Shown here: piece after piece, positions 58,453-64,000 of the stretch | How positions within the stretch are numbered: position 1 is the first letter of the stretch | How the letters are laid out: every line of letters starts with the position of its first letter | Assembly: GCA_041320695.1 (NCBI GenBank) | Contig: JBGGOQ010000011.1 | Span: 1 to 64,000 of the forward strand | Length of the DNA: 64,000 bases | Source: Caldicellulosiruptoraceae bacterium PP1 | GTDB lineage: Bacteria > Bacillota > Thermoanaerobacteria > Caldicellulosiruptorales > Caldicellulosiruptoraceae | Direction of reading: 5' to 3' | Notes under the pieces: model-generated | Database searches by the model: none | The model's input: only the letters and a program-made list of their open reading frames with translations | Told to the model about the DNA's origin: nothing | Program-made: the position numbers and the translations under genes

Positions 58453-59631
58453 ATGAAATTTAACTATTATATGCCTGCTAAAATATTATTTGGACCTGGA
58501 AAATTGAATGAATTAAAACATGAAAATCTTCCTGGTAAAAAAGCTTTAATTGTTATTTCAGCTGGAGGTTCAATGAAGAAAAATGGCTATTTAGACAGAT
58601 TAACTGACATACTAAAAAGCAAAAATATTGAGTATGTTGTTTTCGATAAAATACTCCCAAATCCAATAAAATCTCATGTTATGGAAGGTGCGAAACTTGC
58701 TAAAGAGGAATGCTGCGACTTTGTTATAGGTCTTGGTGGTGGTAGCAGTATTGATTCAGCAAAAAGTATTGCTGTTATGGCTAAAAATCCAGGTGATTAT
58801 TGGGATTATATTGTTGGTGGTACCGGTAAAGGCATGATCCCACAAAATGGTGCTCTTCCAATAGTTGCAATTACAACTACTGCTGGAACAGGAACTGAAG
58901 CTGACCCTTGGACTGTAATTACCAATGAAGAAACTAATGAAAAAATTGGATATGGAAATCAAAATACTTTTCCTACTTTGTCTGTGGTTGACCCTGAACT
59001 TATGTTAAGTGTCCCAAAACATCTTACTGCTTATCAGGGTTTTGATGCCTTGTTCCATTCCACAGAAGGTTTTATTGCTAATATAGCAACACCTATAAGT
59101 GATGCCTATGCATTAAAAAGTATAGAGCTTATAGCAAAATATCTTCCTATTTGCGTTAAAGATGGTAATAACCTCGAAGCAAGAACACAAGTTGCTTTAG
59201 CAAATACTCTATCTGGTTTTGTTGAATCTACTTCAAGTTGTACATCTGAACATTCAATGGAACACGCATTAAGTGCTTATCATCCCGAACTCCCACATGG
59301 TGCAGGACTTATAATGTTATCTGAATCATACTATACTTTTTTTGCATCAAAGGTTCCTTATAGATTAACAGCTATGGCAAAAGCTATGGGTGTTGATGTA
59401 GATTCGTTACCACCAGAAGAGCGCCCAATGTCTTTTGTAAAAGCTTTAGTTCAGCTTCAAAAAGATTGCGAAGTATATGATTTGAAAATGTCTGACTATG
59501 GTATTAAAGAAGAAGATATCCCAATGTTAGCTGATAATGCAATAAAGACTATGGGAGGATTATTTGAAGTAGATCCATACAAATTGTCATTTGAAGAAAC
59601 TGTTGAAATAATGAAAAATGCTTATAAATAA
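58453..59631 (+). CDS. Iron-containing alcohol dehydrogenase
   Basis: This 392-residue group III dehydrogenase reduces aldehydes or ketones to alcohols with NAD(P)H. The nucleotide loop GLGGGSSIDSAKSIA (near residues 96-110), TTAGTGTEADPW and the metal ligands in AYQGFDALFHSTE, SCTSEHSMEHALSAYHPELPHG are complete. GGAGGG with 8-base spacing selects ATG 58453 over an upstream in-frame TTG. It looks monocistronic. Physiological substrate (ethanol, butanol or a diol) cannot be told. Confidence 0.92.
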   Translation: MKFNYYMPAKILFGPGKLNELKHENLPGKKALIVISAGGSMKKNGYLDRLTDILKSKNIEYVVFDKILPNPIKSHVMEGAKLAKEECCDFVIGLGGGSSIDSAKSIAVMAKNPGDYWDYIVGGTGKGMIPQNGALPIVAITTTAGTGTEADPWTVITNEETNEKIGYGNQNTFPTLSVVDPELMLSVPKHLTAYQGFDALFHSTEGFIANIATPISDAYALKSIELIAKYLPICVKDGNNLEARTQVALANTLSGFVESTSSCTSEHSMEHALSAYHPELPHGAGLIMLSESYYTFFASKVPYRLTAMAKAMGVDVDSLPPEERPMSFVKALVQLQKDCEVYDLKMSDYGIKEEDIPMLADNAIKTMGGLFEVDPYKLSFEETVEIMKNAYK

Positions 59632-59662
59632 AATAGGTAGGGCAATCCTACCTATTTTTTTG
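59630..59662. terminator. Bidirectional terminator between the alcohol dehydrogenase gene and ogt
   Basis: AATAGGTAGG and CCTACCTATT pair around a short GCAAT loop, followed by TTTTTTT on the plus strand. The right arm lies inside the end of the ogt gene. Confidence 0.85.
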
Positions 59663-60109
59663 TTCGTGCTCTAGTAGCCATTTTTTTCTATCCAAACCGC
59701 CTGCATAACCAATTAGTTTCCCGCTTGCTCCAATTACTCTATGGCAAGGAACAATAATACTAATCTTGTTATTACGATTTGCGTTGCCTACAGCTCTCAT
59801 TGACTTTGGATTTCCTATCCTATTGGCCAATTCTTTATAAGATATTACAGTGCCATATGGTATTTTAGTAAGTTCATTCCATACCTTTTTCTGAAATTCA
59901 GTCCCCTCAAAATGAATATTTATATCAAAAGATTTTCTTGCTCCCAAAAAGTATTGTTCAAGCTGTGTTAAGACATTTCTTAAATAATCATTTTCTAATG
60001 TATTGTTTTTAATAGTTTCAACAAAATCAACAGATAATACACATTTATCATTACAAACAACTTCAATTGTACCAATTGGTGATGATATATAGCCTGTAAA
60101 TATTTCCAA
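59648..60109 (-). CDS. ogt: Methylated-DNA--protein-cysteine S-methyltransferase
   Basis: This 153-residue suicide repair protein takes methyl groups from O6-methylguanine onto its cysteine. The active site IVPCHRVIG, the helix-turn-helix with the arginine finger (SMRAVGNANRNN) and FQKKVWNELTKIPYGTVISY are all intact. It starts with TTG 60109 behind AAGGGGG. Its 3' end is shared with the terminator of the converging dehydrogenase gene. Confidence 0.94.
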   Translation of the reverse strand: MEIFTGYISSPIGTIEVVCNDKCVLSVDFVETIKNNTLENDYLRNVLTQLEQYFLGARKSFDINIHFEGTEFQKKVWNELTKIPYGTVISYKELANRIGNPKSMRAVGNANRNNKISIIVPCHRVIGASGKLIGYAGGLDRKKWLLEHEQKNR

Positions 60110-60213
60110 GACATTTTCCCCCTTTTACATTATTATTTTTATTATAACTCAGTTTTGCTTTTTTGAAGATAAAATATATAATAATAGTAGATAATAACAA
60201 AGGAGAATAATAA

Positions 60214-61233
60214 ATGAGAAGTTTTGCAAGCGATAATAATGCTAAGGTACATCCTAAAATATTTGAAGCATTGCTAAAAGCAAATGAGGATTATGAAATA
60301 TCATATGGTTATGACAAATATACTAAAAGAACTATTGAATTATTTAAAAACATCTTTGGTGATGATATTGAAATATACTTTGTATATAACGGAACTGGTG
60401 CTAATGTTTTAGGGTTATCTGCAATTACACAAAGTTATAATGCTATTATTTGTTCAAATCAAGCTCATATATATTCAGATGAATGCGGTGCTCCAGAAAA
60501 ATTTACAGGTTGCAAAATAATTCCTGTTGATACTTCTGATGCTAAAATAGATGTGAAAAGTATAGAAAAACTTCTTATCTTAAAAGGAGTTGAGCATCAT
60601 TCACAGCCAAAAGTTATTTCAATAACACAATCAACTGAGTTAGGAACAGTCTATACAATAGATGAATTATTTGAAATAACCCAATTTGCCCATAAAAATC
60701 AAATATTGGTTCATATGGATGGTGCTCGTATTTCAAATGCAGCAGTCAGCTTAAATAAAAGTCTAAAAGAAATAACTAAAGATATAGGCGTAGATGTTCT
60801 TTCTTTTGGCGGTACCAAAAATGGTATGATGTTTGGTGAAGCTGTTATATTCTTTAACAAAGAATTAGCAAAGGACTTTAAATATATAAGAAAGCATGGT
60901 ATGCAACTTCATTCAAAAATGAGATATATTTCAGCACAGTTCGAAGCATTACTTGCTGATAACCTTTGGTTTGAAAATGCTAAACATGCAAACAATATGG
61001 CAAAGTATTTAGAATCAAAATTAAAAGAAATAGAAGGTATTATAATTACTCAAAAAGTTGAGGCTAATGCAGTTTTCGCTATATTTCCAAAAAATATTAT
61101 ACCTAAACTCCAAGAGAAATATTTCTTCTATGTTTGGGATGAAGAAAAAAATGAGGTTAGGCTTATGACATCATTTGATACTACAAAGGAAGATATAGAT
61201 GGTTTCATTGATTTAATAAAGGAGCTGATATAA
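60214..61233 (+). CDS. ltaE: Low-specificity threonine aldolase / beta-eliminating lyase
   Basis: This 339-residue PLP enzyme cleaves L-threonine or allo-threonine to glycine and acetaldehyde. Family marks are MRSFASDNNAKVHPKIFEAL at the start, VHMDGARISNAA with the PLP-binding Asp, and the Schiff-base Lys in SFGGTKNGMMFGEA. AAGGAG precedes the ATG. The gene is monocistronic, with a terminator behind it. Confidence 0.92.
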   Translation: MRSFASDNNAKVHPKIFEALLKANEDYEISYGYDKYTKRTIELFKNIFGDDIEIYFVYNGTGANVLGLSAITQSYNAIICSNQAHIYSDECGAPEKFTGCKIIPVDTSDAKIDVKSIEKLLILKGVEHHSQPKVISITQSTELGTVYTIDELFEITQFAHKNQILVHMDGARISNAAVSLNKSLKEITKDIGVDVLSFGGTKNGMMFGEAVIFFNKELAKDFKYIRKHGMQLHSKMRYISAQFEALLADNLWFENAKHANNMAKYLESKLKEIEGIIITQKVEANAVFAIFPKNIIPKLQEKYFFYVWDEEKNEVRLMTSFDTTKEDIDGFIDLIKELI

Positions 61234-61241
61234 CTTTTCAA

Positions 61242-61391
61242 CTATAGTTTAAGAAGGGTGCATTTCAAAAACGCACCCTTTACCATTATCCTCTTAGAAT
61301 CAAATATTTCTTTAACATCAAATGGTCTCTCTATATAAGCACCATCTATATCCTTTTGTCTTATTATCTCAGCTTTGAAATTATACCTCAA
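61242..61391 (-). pseudogene. DUF1905-domain gene fragment
   Basis: Minus-strand translation from TTG 61391 reads RYNFKAEIIRQKDIDGAYIE, then RPFDVKEIF and KRIMVKGAF, a clear match to the start of DUF1905 (typically FKAEL...GAYIEIPFDV...VKVKATFDG). After about 40 residues it runs into the terminator hairpin of ltaE and stops, missing the rest of the roughly 80-residue domain and any YdeI-like C-terminus. It is therefore a relic. Confidence 0.7.
61252..61283. terminator. Intrinsic terminator of ltaE
   Basis: AAGGGTGC (61254-61261) and GCACCCTT (61273-61280) form a perfect 8-bp stem with an 11-base loop, followed by a weak T tract. Confidence 0.72.
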
Positions 61392-61514
61392 AGTTATCAC
61401 ATCTAAGATTTTTTATAATTATATCATTAAATATTTATTATTTCTCTTATGAATAAACCTTTTAAATGTTGCTATAAATAAACTATGAATGATTTTATAT
61501 TTGAGGTGAAAATT

Positions 61515-61621
61515 ATGGAATCTATTGAAAAAATGATAAACGAGCATAAGAATATATTGAGCAAAGATATCTTAACATGCTTAATGAACTTAAAGAAGAA
61601 TTAATAAATTGTAAAGGATAG
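61515..61621 (+). pseudogene. Small frameshifted gene of unknown function
   Basis: GAGGTG precedes ATG 61515, which opens MESIEKMINEHKNILS and then ends after 29 codons. From 61562, one frame over, QRYLNMLNELKEELINCKG continues to a stop at 61619-61621, with helical, Lys/Glu-rich composition matching the first part. The two pieces look like one small helical protein broken by an indel. The family is not recognised. Confidence 0.4.
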
Positions 61622-61629
61622 AATATGAA

Positions 61630-62624
61630 ATGAAACGAAGTATACTTTTAATGGTTCTAATTATTACCTCTTTATTGAGCTCATGTGATAGCTTGAATTT
61701 GAAATCAATAACGTCATTACAAAAAAAGAAAATATATCAGTAAATGATTATGTTTTTCATGATAAAAACGTAAAGTTAAAATTTAAGGGTATAGGAAACG
61801 AGTATGCAGAAAAAGAGATTTATATTGATTATTTAAAAGAAAATAGAATTCAATATCGAATTAATAATCCTGGAACAGTTATGTGTCAAATAGTAGAAAT
61901 AAAGAATGGTGAACTTAGGGTTATTTATAACCAAGGAGAGTTTTATTATAGATATAACCTTTTGAATAACACGTATAATGATAAATATGATGTGATACTT
62001 AAAGAACCAATTAAAAAAGGCACTACTTGGTATTCAAAAGATAGAAATAAAAGATATATTAATGCTATAAACAAAAAAATTAATACTCCTTTCAAAAATA
62101 TTCAAGGGGTTGAAGTTATTACTGAAGGTAAGGATTATAAGATTTATGATTACTTTGTTAAAAACTTAGGTCTTGTAAAAACAGTATTCGTAGCTAACCA
62201 ATCATCAATAGAAACCACTCTTGAAAAAATCGAGAAGAATGCATTAGTTACTCAAATTGTTAAATTTTACTATCCGAATATTAATAATAATAAGATTGAA
62301 TATGAAGAAAAAATGGTTAGTTTTCAAACAAATGATTCTGTCCCTGAAAAATTCTTAATGTATTTAAGAAATCCTTCTCAAAAATCTCACTTTAAAATAT
62401 TTGATAGTAAAACAAAAATAAACAAGTTAATATTAAATGATAACATAGCTATTTTAGATATATCTTCAGAATTTATAAATTATTTAAATAGTATAAAACA
62501 AAAAACTTTGATACTTCAAAGTCTTGTTAACACTTTTGGAAATTACTATAATGTTAATAAAGTAAAAATAATTGTAAATAATAACGTAATATATGAAAAT
62601 AAAATTAGCTTAATGAATCATTAA
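61630..62624 (+). CDS. GerMN-domain lipoprotein split by a -1 frame change at a slippery site
   Basis: ATG 61630 opens a lipoprotein signal (MKRSILLMVLIITSLLSSC, with lipobox LSSC) that stops after 37 codons at 61741. The -1 frame carries straight on (KKENISVNDYVFHDKNVKL) to 62624 and ends in a GerMN domain (about the last 120 residues: LILQSLVNTFGNYYNVNKVK). GerMN proteins act in sporulation and spore germination. The switch falls at A AAA AAG (61722-61728), in the zero frame, the heptamer used for -1 frameshifting in dnaX. Without frameshifting, translation inside the second frame could start only at ATG 61881, losing the signal. Programmed frameshift, slippage on seven A residues, mutation and sequencing error all remain possible. 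Confidence 0.65.
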
Positions 62625-62693
62625 ATTTGATATTATTATAAAATAATGTGGTATATATAAAATTAAATATATTTATAGGAAAGGTGTTCTTAA

Positions 62694-62885
62694 ATGAAAA
62701 ATATTAGTAATACTGATAAAGTAATCAGAATTATTATAGGCATTATTTTATTAAGTCTTCTGTTTATTTTAAAAGGTAATATAAAATTTATCGGTCTAAT
62801 TGGACTCATTCCATTAATAACAGCATTTTTAGGATTTTGTCCACTTTATAAAGTTTTAGGCATTAGCACCTTAAAAAAGAAATAA
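62694..62885 (+). CDS. DUF2892 (YgaP-like) small membrane protein
   Basis: This 63-residue protein has two membrane helices and the DUF2892 pattern: an N-terminal TDKVIRIIIGIILLSL and a C-terminal GLIPLITAFLGFCPLYKVLGI with the conserved Cys-Pro. The domain often accompanies rhodanese or stands alone; its function is unknown. AGGAAAGGTG precedes the ATG. It has its own terminator. Confidence 0.9.
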   Translation: MKNISNTDKVIRIIIGIILLSLLFILKGNIKFIGLIGLIPLITAFLGFCPLYKVLGISTLKKK

Positions 62886-62888
62886 GGT

Positions 62889-62929
62889 AAAAGAGGATGT
62901 TATTTGATACATAAACATCCTCTTTTTTA
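62889..62929 (+). terminator. Intrinsic terminator of the DUF2892 gene
   Basis: AAGAGGATGTT and AACATCCTCTT pair perfectly over 11 bp with an 11-base loop, followed by TTTT. Confidence 0.88.
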
Positions 62930-63073
62930 ATGTAGCTATTATATAAAAAATAATTTATTTTTATTTACCTTTAATATAAAATCTTTCATATAATAACATA
63001 TTAATTAAATTGGACATTAATATTATAAATTGCTAAAATATAGTTAAGCAAAATGGTCATAGAGGTGATTTTA

Positions 63074-64000
63074 TTGAACTATATAATAAGACTTACAAAA
63101 CTTGCTAAACATTACTGGAAATACTTAATTGTTGCGGGAATTAGTACTTTAGCAATAACAGGCCTTAATCTATTAGGACCCTGGCTTATAAGAATGCTTG
63201 TTGGCATTGTAACAAATATTGAAAAATATCCAAACGCTAAAAAGTATATATTAAATATTTCAGTAGTATTAGTATTATCTTACTTACTAAGAATTGTATT
63301 TCAGTTTCTTAGTAACTATTTAGCTCATTATGCAGCTTGGAATTTAGTTGCTGAAATGAGGGTTAAGGTTTATGATAAACTACAAGATTTATCCCTTAAA
63401 TTTTTTCATGACAAACAAACAGGGCAGCTCATGTCAAGAGTAGTTAATGATACTGCAAATTTTGAGGCATTAATCGCTCACGCAATTCCAGAACTTTTTA
63501 CTAATATTTTAATTCTATTAGGTGTTGCTATCATTCTATTTGCAATAAATCCAGTTTTAGCATCTTTTGCTCTTATTCCAATACCATTTTTGTTATTAAG
63601 TGGTACTTTATTTGCTAAAAAGATTTTACCAAACTTTCGAGAAGCACAAAGAGCTCTTGCTGACTTAAATGCTAATTTGCAGGATAATATTGCAGGAATT
63701 CGTGAAATTCAAGCATTTAATCAGCAACAAAAAGAGCACATAAGAATAAAAGAAAGCGTATACAAACATATTTCAGCTTTATTAGGTGCCTTAAAATTAA
63801 GTGCTGTTTTTCATCCGTCAGTTAGTTTTTTAAGTTCAATTGGCACAGTAATTGTAGTTTCATTAGGAGGGGTAATGGCACTGAAAGGTAAGTTGCCTGT
63901 CGAAGATATTGTAGGATTTATTCTTTATCTTAGTATGTTTTATCAACCCATAACAGCATTAAGCCAAGTATTAGAAAATATGCAGCAATCTTTAGCAGGT
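63074..64000 (+). CDS. ABC exporter (membrane domain), cut off by the window edge
   Basis: The gene begins at TTG 63074 behind AGAGGTG (6-base spacing) and is open to the window end, giving 309 residues. These make up the six-helix exporter domain of the MsbA/LmrA type: RLTKLAKHYWKYLIVAGIS, FFHDKQTGQLMSRVVNDTAN and QDNIAGIREIQAFNQQ are typical intracellular-loop motifs. The ATPase domain must lie beyond 64000. A possible promoter (TTGGAC, 18 bases, TAAAAT) lies near 63010-63040. Substrate unknown. Confidence 0.9.
   Translation, partial: MNYIIRLTKLAKHYWKYLIVAGISTLAITGLNLLGPWLIRMLVGIVTNIEKYPNAKKYILNISVVLVLSYLLRIVFQFLSNYLAHYAAWNLVAEMRVKVYDKLQDLSLKFFHDKQTGQLMSRVVNDTANFEALIAHAIPELFTNILILLGVAIILFAINPVLASFALIPIPFLLLSGTLFAKKILPNFREAQRALADLNANLQDNIAGIREIQAFNQQQKEHIRIKESVYKHISALLGALKLSAVFHPSVSFLSSIGTVIVVSLGGVMALKGKLPVEDIVGFILYLSMFYQPITALSQVLENMQQSLAG

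Noticed and set aside
61281-61400. Plus-strand coding potential after ltaE
   Set aside because: The readable homology (DUF1905) is on the minus strand; the plus strand has frequent stops.

Overview
This window looks like chromosome from a low-GC, anaerobic, endospore-forming member of the Clostridia (Bacillota). The signs are strongly AT-rich DNA, canonical AGGAGG ribosome binding sites, a YunB-type sporulation protein, a GerMN-domain lipoprotein, an oxygen-sensitive class III ribonucleotide reductase with its activase, a GTP-type PEP carboxykinase, and several plant-polysaccharide glycosidases. I cannot name the species from sequence alone.

Layout. 1-9.4 kb: minus-strand housekeeping genes (yunB, mannose-1-P guanylyltransferase, an unknown acidic protein, pckG, rsmA, yajC, a NatAB-type ABC exporter, tgt). 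9.5-15.0 kb: an operon of a GH3 glycosidase and a tandem-duplicated DUF4091 protein behind a strong promoter. 15.1-17.0 kb: a relic mobile island with a decayed IS30 element, an istA/istB deletion remnant of an IS21 element, a 124-bp REP-like inverted-repeat element and one orphan gene. 17.2-18.1 kb: tmRNA and smpB, touching each other. 18.3-25.0 kb: a signalling cluster with an MBL-fold hydrolase, a GAF-GGDEF diguanylate cyclase, a c-di-GMP-I riboswitch controlling a small secreted protein, and a 1147-residue zinc ribbon / class III cyclase / ATPase / TPR protein.

25.0-34.3 kb: glycogen synthase, a sugar-isomerase and Gfo/Idh/MocA pair with a divergent AraC regulator, a truncated GGDEF protein, an MFS exporter and nrdDG behind two NrdR boxes. 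34.5-39.7 kb: an arabinose-release cluster (GH127, GH51 and an AraR-like repressor). 39.8-42.2 kb: a polyferredoxin membrane protein, a 76-residue protein and a Y-family polymerase behind two LexA boxes. 42.2-46.9 kb: a MarR-controlled heterodimeric ABC exporter. 47-51 kb: phosphoglucomutase and a GH36 alpha-galactosidase. 51.2-58.4 kb: a SIMPL protein, a VOC protein, and a surface-glycosylation module (GT39, GT2, GtrA) divergent from a two-component system. 58.4-64 kb: an iron alcohol dehydrogenase, Ogt, threonine aldolase, a zone of broken small genes that includes a GerMN lipoprotein split across an A AAA AAG slippery heptamer, a DUF2892 protein and a truncated ABC exporter running off the edge.

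Together the genes describe a cell that takes apart arabinan, galactoside and beta-glucoside side chains, stores glycogen, and uses c-di-GMP plus probably a second cyclic nucleotide. The least explained items are the riboswitch/cyclase cluster, the tandem DUF4091 protein, the slippery-site lipoprotein and the unknown protein whose ribosome binding site lies in a perfect hairpin.
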